This document shows positions 37,615 to 46,221 of a stretch of DNA of 64,000 bases, piece after piece. Below the pieces are notes generated by a model, which was not told the origin of the DNA, did no database searches, and saw only the letters and a list, made by a program, of their open reading frames with translations. The translations under genes and the position numbers were made by a program. This DNA is from Falsiroseomonas oleicola (GTDB lineage Bacteria > Pseudomonadota > Alphaproteobacteria > Acetobacterales > Acetobacteraceae): assembly GCF_019029495.1 (NCBI RefSeq), contig NZ_JAERQM010000010.1:62001-126000 (forward strand), written 5' to 3'. Each line of letters starts with the position of its first letter. The first letter of the stretch is position 1.

Positions 37615-38811
37615 ATGACCGACCTGCTGCTGACCAATCTCCGCCTGGCCGATGGCAGCACGCCGCGCATCGCCATCACCGCCGGCCGCATCGCCGCCAT
37701 CCTGCCGCCCGGTGCACCGGAGCCGGAAGCCGCCGAAACGCGCGACCTCGGCGGGCATCTGGTGCTGCCCGGCCTGGTCGATGGCCATATGCACCTGGAC
37801 AAGACCCTGTTCGGCCTGCCCTGGCATCCGCACAGCGCCAAACCCTTCCGGCAGAGCCGTATCGACACGGACCAGAGCCTGCTGCCCAGCCTGCCGGCCT
37901 CCACCGCCGACCGCGCCGGCCATCTGATCCGCCGCTGCGTCGCCCATGGCACCGCGCATATCCGCACCCATGCGGACATCACCCCGGGCTTCGGCCTGAC
38001 CGCCCTGCACGGCGTGCTGGCGGCGAAGCAGGCGCATGCGGCGGCGGTGACCATCCAGATCGTCGCCTTCCCCCAGGCCGGCGTCATGCGCCAGGGCGGC
38101 GCCCCGGTGCTCGACCTGCTGGAGGCGGCGATCGGGGAGGGGGCGGACCTCGTCGGCGGCATCGACCCCTGCGAGGTCGATCGCAACCCCGCCGGCCAGC
38201 TCGACGGGCTGTTCGCTATCGCCCGCAGGCGCGGCGTCGGCATCGACATCCATCTGCATGAGCCGGGCGAGCTCGGCCTGTTCAGCCTGCAGGAGATCTG
38301 CGCGCGCACGAAGGCGGAGGGCATGCAGGGCCAGGTCACCATCAGCCATGGCTTCTGCCTGGGCGGCATCGCCGAATCGAAGCAGCAGGCGGCGGCCGCG
38401 CTGATGGCGGAATCGGGCGTGGCGCTGGTCACCCACGGCGCCGGCGGCGCCACCCTGCCACCGCTGATGCTGCTGCGCCGGGCCGGGGTGCGGGTGTTCT
38501 GCGGAAATGACGATATCCGCGACACCTGGAGCCCCTATGGCAATGCCGACATGCTGGAACGCGCCAGCGTCATCGGCTGGCGCGAGGATGTCCGCACTGA
38601 TCCGCTGCTGGAGGCGATCTTCGCCATGATCTCCAGCGAGGGCGCCGCCGCCCTGGGAATCGCCGATTACGGCATCGCCGAGGGCCACCCCGCCAACTTC
38701 TTCACCCTGCCGGCCGAGAATGTGCCGGAGGCGGTGGGCGGCCATCCGCCGCGCGGCCTGGTCTTCCATGCGGGCGCATGCGTGGCCCGCGATGGTGCCT
38801 GGCTCACTTGA
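37615..38811 (+). CDS. amidohydrolase, cytosine deaminase-like, 398 aa
   Basis: Metal-dependent hydrolase of the CodA/N-isopropylammelide type. The N-terminal composite domain holds DLGGHLVLPGLVDGHMHLDKT with the HxH metal ligands. IRTHADITPGFG, DIHLHEPGELG and ISHGFCLGG supply later ligands, and CGNDDIRDTWSPYG is the conserved Asp-rich segment. The natural substrate (cytosine, creatinine-like or triazine rings) cannot be fixed. ATG 37615 removes a ten-residue lead with no homology. It is followed by a D-2-hydroxyacid dehydrogenase and a TctC protein on the same strand. Confidence 0.87.
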   Translation: MTDLLLTNLRLADGSTPRIAITAGRIAAILPPGAPEPEAAETRDLGGHLVLPGLVDGHMHLDKTLFGLPWHPHSAKPFRQSRIDTDQSLLPSLPASTADRAGHLIRRCVAHGTAHIRTHADITPGFGLTALHGVLAAKQAHAAAVTIQIVAFPQAGVMRQGGAPVLDLLEAAIGEGADLVGGIDPCEVDRNPAGQLDGLFAIARRRGVGIDIHLHEPGELGLFSLQEICARTKAEGMQGQVTISHGFCLGGIAESKQQAAAALMAESGVALVTHGAGGATLPPLMLLRRAGVRVFCGNDDIRDTWSPYGNADMLERASVIGWREDVRTDPLLEAIFAMISSEGAAALGIADYGIAEGHPANFFTLPAENVPEAVGGHPPRGLVFHAGACVARDGAWLT

Positions 38812-38841
38812 CGTCGCGCGCCGGCCTGCGAGGGTTGGCGC

Positions 38842-39834
38842 ATGCGCATCCATATCCAGAATCCACACGGCGAGAAGCTGTTCCCCGTCACTGAAGCCCA
38901 GGTCGCCGCCGCCCTGGCCCGCCATCCGGAGATCGGCCAGCCCGACATCTCCTTCGCCGATGACGATGCCGGCTTCGACGCCGCGATCGGGCAGGCGGAG
39001 GCGCTGCTGACCTGGACGCGGGTGGTGAAGGCCCGCTTCCCCGTCGGCGCCCTGCCCGGGATCGCGCCGAAGCTGAAGGTCATCGCCTGCACCTCCGCCG
39101 GCCTGGATGGCCTGGCGCCCTTCGGCTGGCTGCCGCCCGAGGTCACGCTGCTGAACAACCGCGGCGCCCATGCCGCCAAGGCCGGCGAATTCGCGCTGAT
39201 GTCGCTGCTGATGCTGGCCAGCCATATTCCGTTCTTCGGCACGCAGCAGCGGGAAGAGAGCTGGACCAAGCGCTTCGGCTCGGTGCTCGCCGGCCGCACG
39301 GTCTGCATCGTCGGCCTGGGCAGCATCGGCGGCACCGCCGCGAAGCACGCCAAGGCCTTCGGCATGAAGGTGATCGGCGTGCGCAACAGCGCGACCCCGC
39401 ATCCGGAATGCCATGAGGTCGTCACCACCGCCGCGCTGGACCAGGTTCTGCCGCGCGCCGAATTCCTGCTGCTGGCCTGCCCGCTGACGCCCGAGACGCG
39501 CGGCCTGGTCGACCGCCGCCGCATCGGCCTGCTGCCCGCAGGCGCCAAGGTGGTGAACATGGCGCGCGGCGCGGTCTGGGACCAGGATGCCGTCTGCGAC
39601 GCGCTGGAGGCCGGCGCCCTGGCCGGCGTGGTGACCGATGTGGCGGTGCCGGAGCCGCTGCCGCCCGGCCACCGTATGTGGCGCACGCCGGGCATGCTGG
39701 TGGTGCCGCATGTCTCCTCCGACGACCCGGCGACCTATAACGAGGACACGCTGGACATCCTCTTCACCAATCTGCTGGCCATGCGGGCAGGCCAGCCGGC
39801 GCCGAACCGGGTGGACCCCGCGCGCGGCTATTGA
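38842..39834 (+). CDS. D-2-hydroxyacid dehydrogenase family protein, 330 aa
   Basis: NAD(P)-dependent reductase of 2-oxoacids. The nucleotide-binding motif is CIVGLGSIGGTAAKHAKAFGMKVIGV, the substrate-binding arginine and adjacent motif lie in LNNRGAHAAKAGEFAL and NMARGAVWDQDAV, and a late catalytic His is in LVVPHVSSDDPATY. The N-terminal 90 residues are the variable flanking substrate domain. Exact substrate unknown. It lies in an accessory metabolic run with an amidohydrolase before it and a Bug-type binding protein after it. Confidence 0.9.
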   Translation: MRIHIQNPHGEKLFPVTEAQVAAALARHPEIGQPDISFADDDAGFDAAIGQAEALLTWTRVVKARFPVGALPGIAPKLKVIACTSAGLDGLAPFGWLPPEVTLLNNRGAHAAKAGEFALMSLLMLASHIPFFGTQQREESWTKRFGSVLAGRTVCIVGLGSIGGTAAKHAKAFGMKVIGVRNSATPHPECHEVVTTAALDQVLPRAEFLLLACPLTPETRGLVDRRRIGLLPAGAKVVNMARGAVWDQDAVCDALEAGALAGVVTDVAVPEPLPPGHRMWRTPGMLVVPHVSSDDPATYNEDTLDILFTNLLAMRAGQPAPNRVDPARGY

Positions 39835-39886
39835 GGAGGGCGGGCGGGCCACGTAGCGTTCCGGGTTCAGCTCCGGAGCCACCGCC

Positions 39887-40867
39887 ATGAGCCTCACCCG
39901 TCGCAGCCTTCTCGCCACCGCGGCGATTGCCGCCACCACCCCCAGCCTGGCCCAGGCACCCGCCTGGCCGACCCGGCCGATCCGCATCATCCTGCCGGCG
40001 CCGGGCGGTGGCGGCACGGCGGACACGCTGGCCCGCATCTTCGCGCAGGAGCTGGAAAAGCGCCTGCCGCAGCCCGTGGTGATCGAGAACCGGGGCGGCG
40101 CCGCCGGCAATATCGGCGCCACGGCGGCGGCGCGGGCGGAGCCGGATGGGCATACCATCCTCTGGACATGGGCCGGCACGCTGGCCACCAATCCGGCGAT
40201 GTATCGCGACATGCCCTTCGACCCGGTGCGGGATTTCACCCCCGTCATCCTGCTGGGCAGCGTGCCGAACATCCTGACGGTGAACAACGACCTGCCGGCA
40301 CGCGACCTCGCCGCCTTCACCGCCTATGCCAAGGCCAATCCCGGCGCCATCAACCACGGCACCACCGGAAACGGGTCCTCGATGCATCTGGCGGCGGAGC
40401 TTTTCGCCTCCCGCACCGGAACGCAACTGACCCATGTGCCCTATGCGGCGCCGGCGGCGGCGACCACGGACCTGATCGCCGGGCGCATCCAGGCCATGTT
40501 CAACCTCGTCACCGGCGCCAAGCCGCTGGTCGAGGCCGGGCGCGTGCGGGCCATCGCCGTGCTGTCCGAAAGCCGCGTGCCGCAATTGCCGGATGTGCCC
40601 ACCGCGGCGGAGCTCGGCATGCCGGGCCTCGCCTTCGGCACCTGGTTCTGCCTGATGCTGCCGCGCGGCGCCTCGCCCGCTTTGGTCACGCGGCTGAACG
40701 CCCTGGCCAATGAGGTGCTGGCCGACCCCGGCGCCCGGTCGCGGCTGGAAGCCGCGGGCATGGCCTTCGATGGCGGCGGCACGCCGGAACGCCTGGCGAC
40801 CTATCTCCAGGAGGAGCTGGTGCGCCATGCCGAGCTGGTGCGGATTTCCGGTGCGCGGATCAACTGA
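39887..40867 (+). CDS. Bug/TctC-family tripartite tricarboxylate transporter binding protein, 326 aa
   Basis: Periplasmic solute-binding protein. The Tat signal is in residues 1-25 (LTRRSLLATAAIAATTPSLAQA). The mature start AWPTRPIRIILPAPGGGGTADTLARI is the family hallmark, with VIENRGGAAGNIGA and the late IAVLSESRVPQLPDVPTAAELG motif. Ligands of this family are usually carboxylates or small aromatic acids. No TctA/TctB membrane subunits are nearby, as is common for the many orphan copies in such genomes. Confidence 0.93.
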   Translation: MSLTRRSLLATAAIAATTPSLAQAPAWPTRPIRIILPAPGGGGTADTLARIFAQELEKRLPQPVVIENRGGAAGNIGATAAARAEPDGHTILWTWAGTLATNPAMYRDMPFDPVRDFTPVILLGSVPNILTVNNDLPARDLAAFTAYAKANPGAINHGTTGNGSSMHLAAELFASRTGTQLTHVPYAAPAAATTDLIAGRIQAMFNLVTGAKPLVEAGRVRAIAVLSESRVPQLPDVPTAAELGMPGLAFGTWFCLMLPRGASPALVTRLNALANEVLADPGARSRLEAAGMAFDGGGTPERLATYLQEELVRHAELVRISGARIN

Positions 40868-41990
40868 GCGCGCGGGGCGCCGCCCGCGCCTTCTGGTGCT
40901 GTTCCTGCTGCTGATCGGCTGCACGGAGCGACCGGGGATGGATATCCTCACGCCCATCACGACGGCGCCGGCCGAGGCGCGCGGCGTGACGGTGCATGTC
41001 GCGACGACGCGGGAACGCCGCTCCCCCGAGGCCAATGGCTTCACCAATCGCCGTGCCCGCGACCTCAACTTCGCGGAATACACGGTCTCCGTCCCCCCGA
41101 ACCACCGGCCGGGTCGCATCGAATGGCCGCGCATCCCGGCAGATCCGGCGGTGAGCTTCGCGCCGCTGCGGGACCGCGTCCTCGGCCGCGACGATTTCGA
41201 GGCGGCGCTGGCGGGCCGGGGCTGTGGCGAGGCGGCGGCGAATACCCTCGTCTTCGTCCATGGCTACAACACCAACTTCCCGGAGGCGCTGTTCCGGGTG
41301 GTGCAGATGGCCCACGACACGGACAACCGGCTGATCCCCATCCTGTTCGCCTGGCCCTCCGATGCCGCCACGCTGGGCTATGTGGCGGACCGGGATTCCG
41401 CGATCTATTCGCGCGACTATCTCGCCGATCTCCTGGCGCGGCTGACGCAGATCTGTCCGCGCGGGCAGATCACGCTGGTCGGGCACAGCATGGGCGGCTG
41501 GCTGACGGTGGAGGCGCTGCGCCAGCTTCGCCTGGCCGGCCGTGACGCGGTTCTGGCACGGCTGCATGTCGCCCTGGCCTCGCCGGATATCGATATCGAC
41601 GTGTTCCGGACCCAGATGCAGGTGATCGGCCCGCTGACGCCGCCGATGACCGTCCTGGTCTCCCGTGACGATCGCGCCTTGTCCGTCTCCAGCCAGTTGT
41701 CCGGCGCGCGGCAGCGGCTGGGGCTGGTCAATGTCCATGACCCGGAGGTGCAGGAGGCCGCGCGCGCCGCCCAGCTCAACATCGTCGATATCTCCGGGCT
41801 CGAAGCCTCGGACAGCTTCAACCACGATCGCTATGTGAGCTTCGCCGGGGCCTATGCCCGCATGGCGGCGACCGGGCGGATCACGCCCGGCGCCGGCCTG
41901 CGGCAGGCGGGCGCCTTCATCTTCAACACCGTCGGCACCGTGATCGCCAGCCCCTTCGTCGCGGTCGGGCAGGCGCTGGCGCCGGAGTGA
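40851..41990 (+). CDS. lipoprotein alpha/beta hydrolase (DUF900 type), 379 aa
   Basis: Predicted envelope esterase-like protein. GTG 40851 gives a short basic lead and the hydrophobic LLVLFLLLIGC with lipobox Cys24. The domain of about 100-330 is the DUF900 type: NTLVFVHGYNTNFPEALFR (oxyanion), PILFAWPSDAATLGYVADRD, nucleophile serine in ITLVGHSMGGWLTV, and a late HDRYVSFAGAY. It overlaps the end of the TctC gene by 17 bases. Substrate unknown. Confidence 0.82.
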   Translation: MRGSTERAGRRPRLLVLFLLLIGCTERPGMDILTPITTAPAEARGVTVHVATTRERRSPEANGFTNRRARDLNFAEYTVSVPPNHRPGRIEWPRIPADPAVSFAPLRDRVLGRDDFEAALAGRGCGEAAANTLVFVHGYNTNFPEALFRVVQMAHDTDNRLIPILFAWPSDAATLGYVADRDSAIYSRDYLADLLARLTQICPRGQITLVGHSMGGWLTVEALRQLRLAGRDAVLARLHVALASPDIDIDVFRTQMQVIGPLTPPMTVLVSRDDRALSVSSQLSGARQRLGLVNVHDPEVQEAARAAQLNIVDISGLEASDSFNHDRYVSFAGAYARMAATGRITPGAGLRQAGAFIFNTVGTVIASPFVAVGQALAPE

Positions 41991-41999
41991 GGGGCGCCT

Positions 42000-42572
42000 C
42001 TACATCACCCGCGGCAGCAGCGGGTCGCCGAGGGTCAGCATCAGCCGGTTGGCATTGGCGAACATGGCGATGCCATGCAGCAGGTCGAGGATTTCCAGGT
42101 CGTCCAGCCCCACCGCGCGCAGCGGCGCCAGATGGGCCGCGGTGACGACGCCGGGGTCGCGGGTCAGCGCCTCCGTCACATCCGCGATGGCCTTGCGGCG
42201 CGGGTCGGGCTCGGCGGCCCAGCCTTCCTCCAGGATGCGCTGCATCGCCGGCTCGTCGCCGCTGAGCTCCACGAAGCGCTTGGCATGGACCGAGGTGCAA
42301 TAGACGCAGCCATTCACCATGGAGACCACGGCGGTGGCCAGTTCCCGATCCGCGCGGTCCAGCCCACCCTCGGCATACATGACGATGTTGAACAGCGCGC
42401 CCCGCTCACCCAGCGAGCCGGGGTCATGGGCGAGGGTCAGGAAATAGGTGGAGCGCCGCACGGCCGGCGGGCAGGCATCCAGCGCCGCAAGCTGCGCGGG
42501 CGTCGCGGTTTCCGCCTTCACGGGTTCCAGCCGAGGCCGCCAGCCGACGGGCTTCATGGTGAAGCGGGTCAT
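42000..42572 (-). CDS. AhpD-like peroxidase-related protein (Avi_7169 type), 190 aa
   Basis: Carboxymuconolactone-decarboxylase/AhpD fold. The redox motif C89-x-x-C92 with H96 lies in MVNGCVYCTSVHAKRF. The N-terminus PVGWRPRLEPVKAETATPAQLAAL is typical of the alkylhydroperoxidase subgroup. C-terminal helices contain LGLDDLEILDLLHGIAMFANANRL. Partners of this type are usually encoded next to the CMD protein found just upstream here. Probable role: peroxide or quinone-linked thiol chemistry in the cytosol; not demonstrated. Confidence 0.85.
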   Translation of the reverse strand: MTRFTMKPVGWRPRLEPVKAETATPAQLAALDACPPAVRRSTYFLTLAHDPGSLGERGALFNIVMYAEGGLDRADRELATAVVSMVNGCVYCTSVHAKRFVELSGDEPAMQRILEEGWAAEPDPRRKAIADVTEALTRDPGVVTAAHLAPLRAVGLDDLEILDLLHGIAMFANANRLMLTLGDPLLPRVM

Positions 42573-43030
42573 GCGGCCTTCTCCTGCTGCATCGCCCGCA
42601 GCCCGGCCAGCATCCGGACCTGGTAGGGCACGAAGGCGATGAGCTGGGTCGCCGCCACGATGTCGCGCGGGGACAGGCCGAGCGCCGCCAGCCCGTCGAT
42701 ATCGGCCTTCGCCGTCGCCTCCGGCGTCATCGCCACCTTCTCGGCATAGGTGAGTAGCGCATCGAGGCGGGGGGAGGGGTCCACCGCCCCGGCCAGGGCC
42801 TCGTACCGCGCGGCCAGCGCCGCATCGCCTTCCCGCGCCGCCACATGGCAAGCGAGACGCGCACGCTCCGCCCGGCTGATGCCGCCCGGATCCTCGGGCA
42901 GCACCAATTCGCGAAAGGCGCCCTCCGCATGGCGAAGGGCTTCGGGGCGGCGGCGGCGCAGCACGCCCAAGGGGCTGTCCGGCGCGATGCCGAGCAGGTC
43001 CTCGATCAGGTCAGGTGGCAGGTTTGTCAT
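42569..43030 (-). CDS. CMD-domain protein (Avi_7170 type), 153 aa
   Basis: Carboxymuconolactone-decarboxylase-like helical protein without the CxxC. It starts MTNLPPDLIEDLLGIAPDSPLG, then FRELVLPEDPGGISRAERARLA and LLTYAEKVAMTPEATAKADIDGL, ending LIAFVPYQVRMLAGLRAM. This matches the partner subfamily that always accompanies the CxxC protein downstream. It overlaps its partner by four bases and the upstream TctC gene by four bases, so the three form one operon. Confidence 0.82.
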   Translation of the reverse strand: MTNLPPDLIEDLLGIAPDSPLGVLRRRRPEALRHAEGAFRELVLPEDPGGISRAERARLACHVAAREGDAALAARYEALAGAVDPSPRLDALLTYAEKVAMTPEATAKADIDGLAALGLSPRDIVAATQLIAFVPYQVRMLAGLRAMQQEKAA

Positions 43031-44028
43031 TGCACCAGGATATTGCCCCGGCTCACGACATCGCGCCACCGCTCCAACTCCGAACTGACCAGCGCGGCAT
43101 ATTCCTCCGGCGCATTGCCCTGCGGCGTGGTGCCGCGTTCGGCGAGCTGCTGGCGCAGCGTCGGATCGGCCAGGGCCTCGCGCGCCGCCGCCGCCATCCG
43201 CGCCACCACGGCGTCGGACGCGCTGCGATGCGTGTGCAGGCCGAACCAGGCCTCGGCGGCAAAGCCAGTCATGTTGAATTCGTCGCCGAGTTCGGCCAGG
43301 GCGGGCACATCGGGCAGGTCCGGCAGGCGGCGCGGCGCGGTGACGGCCAGGGCCTTCACCGTGCCGGCACGAATCTGCGGCAGGGCCGTGGTCAGGTTGT
43401 CGATGAAGCTGTCCACCTCCCCACCCATCACCGCCACCATCCCCGGGCCGGCGCCGCGATAGGGCACATGCTGCATCGGCGCGCGGGCGAGCTGGGCGAT
43501 CAGCTCCCCGGTCAGATGGGTGGAGGTGCCATTGCCGGCGGAGGCGAAGTTGCGTTCGTTGGGCCGCGCCCGGGCGTCGCGCAGGAAGCTGCGGACATCG
43601 CCGGGCACCTTGGCGGCATTCGCCACCCAGACATTCGGCACCGTGACCATCAGCGTGACCGCCCGGAAATCCTCGATCGGGCGATAGGCAAGGTTGCGGT
43701 ACAGCGCTGGGCCGATGGCGTGGGAGGCGATCTGCGAGACGAACAGCGCATGGTCGTCACCCTCCCGCGCGAAACGGCCGGCGGAGGTGGTGCTGCCGGC
43801 GCCGGGCTGGTTTTCCACCACCACGGCGCGGCCAAGCCGATCGCGCATCGCCAGCGCCACCATGCGGGCCACGACATCGGTCGTGCCGCCGGGCGGGAAG
43901 GGCACGATCAGCCGCAGGTCGCGCTGCGGCCAGGCCGGCTGGGCGAGAGCGGGGGCGGCAAGTGCCGCGCCGGCGGTGGCCAGCAGCAGGCGGCGCCCGA
44001 ACAGGTTTTTCCGAAGGGTCATTCCCAT
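43027..44028 (-). CDS. Bug/TctC-family tripartite tricarboxylate transporter binding protein, 333 aa
   Basis: Periplasmic solute-binding protein. Tat-like signal (FGRRLLLATAGAALAAPALAQ, residues 10-30). The mature start AWPQRDLRLIVPFPPGGTTDVVARM, VVENQPGAGST, ASAGNGTSTHLTGELIA and the late APRRLPDLPDVPALAELG are all family motifs. M1 or M3 could be the start. First gene of an operon with the CMD/AhpD-like pair; divergent from the nitrile hydratase fusion gene, so the ligand may be linked to nitrile or amide metabolism (inference only). Confidence 0.92.
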   Translation of the reverse strand: MGMTLRKNLFGRRLLLATAGAALAAPALAQPAWPQRDLRLIVPFPPGGTTDVVARMVALAMRDRLGRAVVVENQPGAGSTTSAGRFAREGDDHALFVSQIASHAIGPALYRNLAYRPIEDFRAVTLMVTVPNVWVANAAKVPGDVRSFLRDARARPNERNFASAGNGTSTHLTGELIAQLARAPMQHVPYRGAGPGMVAVMGGEVDSFIDNLTTALPQIRAGTVKALAVTAPRRLPDLPDVPALAELGDEFNMTGFAAEAWFGLHTHRSASDAVVARMAAAAREALADPTLRQQLAERGTTPQGNAPEEYAALVSSELERWRDVVSRGNILVQ

Positions 44029-44110
44029 CTGTCTCCCAGTTGTATTTCAGCCACGTTGACGTGGACGGCGCGTCATGTCGAGGCTTGGGCGACGCATCCG
44101 GGACAGAGCC

Positions 44111-45115
44111 ATGACCACGCTGCCGCAGGACCATCCGCCCCATGACGCCGGCGGCCGCTTCGACGGCCCCGTGATGCGGGAGGAGCATGAGGCGGCGCAT
44201 TGGGAGAAGGAGGCCGATGCGATCCGCATGCTGCTCGCCGGCCACCGCCTGTTCACCACGGATGAAAGCCGCCGCATGCAGGAACAGCTCGATTCCGCGA
44301 CCTATTGGGCGATGCCTTATTACGAGCGCTGGATCCTCGCCTTCTCCAGCCTGCTGATCGAGAAGGGGACGCTGCCGGAGGCCGCGTTGCTGGCCGAGGA
44401 GGCGCGGCTGCGCGCCGAAGGGCTGGACCGGGTGGAGGGTGCGCCAGCGGGGCATCACCACCACCACGATGACCATGACCACGACCATGACCACGACCAT
44501 GACGAGGATCACCCCTATCAGGAGGATCACGACGCGGCGGAGACCGTGCTCTCCCCGCTGCGACTGCGCGGCATGGCGGTGCGCAACCTGCTGCTGGCCA
44601 AGGGCATCCTGACGCCAGGGGAAATCCGGGAGGAGATCGCGCGGATGGATGCGCGGGGCCCGCATAACGGCGCCGCCCTGGTCGTGCGTGCCTGGACCGA
44701 TCCGGATTTCGCGCGGCGCCTGGCGGAGGATGCGGTGGCTGCGGCGGCGGAGCTTGGCCTGGATTCGGCGGGCACCAAGCTGGCCGCCTTGTTCAACACG
44801 GCGCAGCGCCATCACCTGGTCGTCTGCACCCTGTGTTCCTGCTACCCGCGCAGCATCCTCGGCCGCCCGCCGGCCTGGTACAAAAGCCGCGCCTATCGCG
44901 CCCGCGCGGTGCGCGACCCGCGCGGCATCCTGGCCGAATTCGGCACGACGCTGCCCGAGGGGACCGAGCTGCGCGTGCACGACAGCAATGCGGAGCTGCG
45001 CTACCTGGTGGTGCCCGCGCGCCCGGCGGGCACGGAGGGCTGGGACCCGGCGCGCCTCGCCACACTGGTGACGCGCGATTCGATGATCGGCGTCACCCCG
45101 GCGGCCAGCCCCTGA
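44111..45115 (+). CDS. nitrile hydratase beta N-terminal/alpha fusion with His/Asp-rich linker, 334 aa
   Basis: Residues 8-100 match the nitrile hydratase beta-subunit N-terminal domain (HDAGGRFDGPVMREEHEAA and YYERWILAFSSLLIEKG). Residues 115-142 are a linker with 12 His and many Asp (HHHHHDDHDHDHDHDHD). Residues 145-334 are a full alpha subunit: metal cluster C239-T-L-C242-S243-C244 (cobalt-type), GRPPAWYKSRAYR, the Glu/Arg region ELRYLVVPARPAGTEGW and LVTRDSMIGV. The beta C-terminal barrel domain is absent and no gene for it is near. The linker may hold or deliver the metal. Could instead be a thiocyanate hydrolase gamma-like subunit. Confidence 0.85.
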   Translation: MTTLPQDHPPHDAGGRFDGPVMREEHEAAHWEKEADAIRMLLAGHRLFTTDESRRMQEQLDSATYWAMPYYERWILAFSSLLIEKGTLPEAALLAEEARLRAEGLDRVEGAPAGHHHHHDDHDHDHDHDHDEDHPYQEDHDAAETVLSPLRLRGMAVRNLLLAKGILTPGEIREEIARMDARGPHNGAALVVRAWTDPDFARRLAEDAVAAAAELGLDSAGTKLAALFNTAQRHHLVVCTLCSCYPRSILGRPPAWYKSRAYRARAVRDPRGILAEFGTTLPEGTELRVHDSNAELRYLVVPARPAGTEGWDPARLATLVTRDSMIGVTPAASP

Positions 45116-45817
45116 CTATTCCGCGGCACGCGCGAGTCCGAACCGCGCGCGCAGCTCCCGTTCGACATAATCCAGGCTCTCGACATCGGCGAACTTCATG
45201 TCGAGGTCGAACAGGTTTGCCTTGTGCGCGCTCGGGCTGCGGTCGCCGCAGGCCTGTTCCACCAGCACGACGCGGAAATTATGCGAGAAGGCGTCCATGG
45301 CGCCGGCCCGCACGCAGCCGCTGGTGGAAATGCCGCAGATGATGACGGTGTCGACCTCGTCATAGCGCAGGAAGGCCTCCAGCGGCGTGGCGAAGAAGCA
45401 GGAGGGCTTGTTCTTCATCACCACCCGGTCCTGTTCCCGCGGCGCGTAGGCGGCCGGCCATTCATCGGCGCGGGGGTCGCGGCTGTACTGGAAGTCTCCG
45501 GCGGTGCCGAGCTTGAGGTTCCAGATGCCGCGATAGCTGGGATGGGTGCGGTCGTCGCGGCGGCTGTAATAGATCGGCAGGTCGAGTTCCCGGAACAGCG
45601 CCGTCAGTCGTTCCAGTGCGGCCAGCAGCGCCGGATCCTCCCGCCCGCATTGGGAATAGGCGGGGTCGACGAACATGTAGGTGGTGTCGATGTTCAGCAG
45701 CGCCGGGCGGCGGCCGATGCCGATGCGGCGCGCGAAGCCGCCCTTGCGATAGGTCTCCAGCTCCTCATCCGGCACGAAGCCGCGCCATTTCTCCAGCTTC
45801 TCCAGCGGTTCCGTCAT
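45116..45817 (-). CDS. isochorismatase-family cysteine hydrolase, 233 aa
   Basis: Cytosolic hydrolase of the N-carbamoylsarcosine amidase/nicotinamidase fold. The triad is visible: D44 (LLNIDTTYMF), K135 (VVMKNKPSCFF) and C168 (GISTSGCVRAGAMDA). The long N-terminus MTEPLEKLEKWRGFVPDEELETY is typical of the carbamoylsarcosine-amidase-like branch. It acts on an amide or carbamoyl group; the substrate is unknown. SD GGAGG lies before the ATG. Convergent with the nitrile hydratase fusion, with stop codons adjacent. Confidence 0.9.
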   Translation of the reverse strand: MTEPLEKLEKWRGFVPDEELETYRKGGFARRIGIGRRPALLNIDTTYMFVDPAYSQCGREDPALLAALERLTALFRELDLPIYYSRRDDRTHPSYRGIWNLKLGTAGDFQYSRDPRADEWPAAYAPREQDRVVMKNKPSCFFATPLEAFLRYDEVDTVIICGISTSGCVRAGAMDAFSHNFRVVLVEQACGDRSPSAHKANLFDLDMKFADVESLDYVERELRARFGLARAAE

Positions 45818-45877
45818 GATTTCCTCCTGGGATACAAGGCCACGGTCGCGGTGGCGGCGGGAGGCGTCAAGCGGCGT

Positions 45878-46192
45878 TCAACTGGCGAGCTTCAATGTGA
45901 CGATGCCGCCCACGATCAGCGCCACGCCGGCCAGCCGGCCGAGACTCGCCGGTTCCCCAAGCAGCCAGATGCCGAGGATGGCGGTGCCGACGGCGCCGAT
46001 GCCGGTCCAGATGGCATAGGCCGTGCCGATCGGCAGCGTCTTCAGGGCCAGCGCCAGCAGCCAGAAGCTGGCCGCCATGCAGGTGACGGTGAGCAGGGAG
46101 GGCACCAGCCGGGTGAAGCCATACGTGTGCTTCAGCCCCATCGCCCAGCCGATCTCCAGCAGACCGGCACCGATCAGGTAGATCCAGGCCAC
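45878..46192 (-). CDS. gdx: SMR transporter, guanidinium exporter type (Gdx/SugE), 104 aa
   Basis: Four-helix small multidrug resistance protein in the inner membrane; acts as a dimer exchanging cation for protons. The conserved membrane glutamate is in [18 protein letters not shown], and the [11 protein letters not shown] motif marks the guanidinium-specific SugE/Gdx branch rather than EmrE. GTG start after GGAAAG. I looked for a guanidine riboswitch upstream and saw none. DUF4239 gene lies upstream on the same strand, 29 bases away. Confidence 0.9.
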   Translation of the reverse strand: MAWIYLIGAGLLEIGWAMGLKHTYGFTRLVPSLLTVTCMAASFWLLALALKTLPIGTAYAIWTGIGAVGTAILGIWLLGEPASLGRLAGVALIVGGIVTLKLAS

Positions 46193-46221
46193 CTTTCCAA
46201 CTCCGCCATGATGGCAGGGTC

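Noticed and set aside
37072-40320. A minus-strand frame open for over 1000 codons
   Set aside because: Antisense to the amidohydrolase and hydroxyacid dehydrogenase genes, which carry clear motifs on the plus strand. No recognisable motif in the antisense product.
44111-45817. Nitrile hydratase plus amidase operon
   Set aside because: The cysteine hydrolase next door is on the opposite strand and convergent, so there is no shared transcript. A functional link remains speculative.
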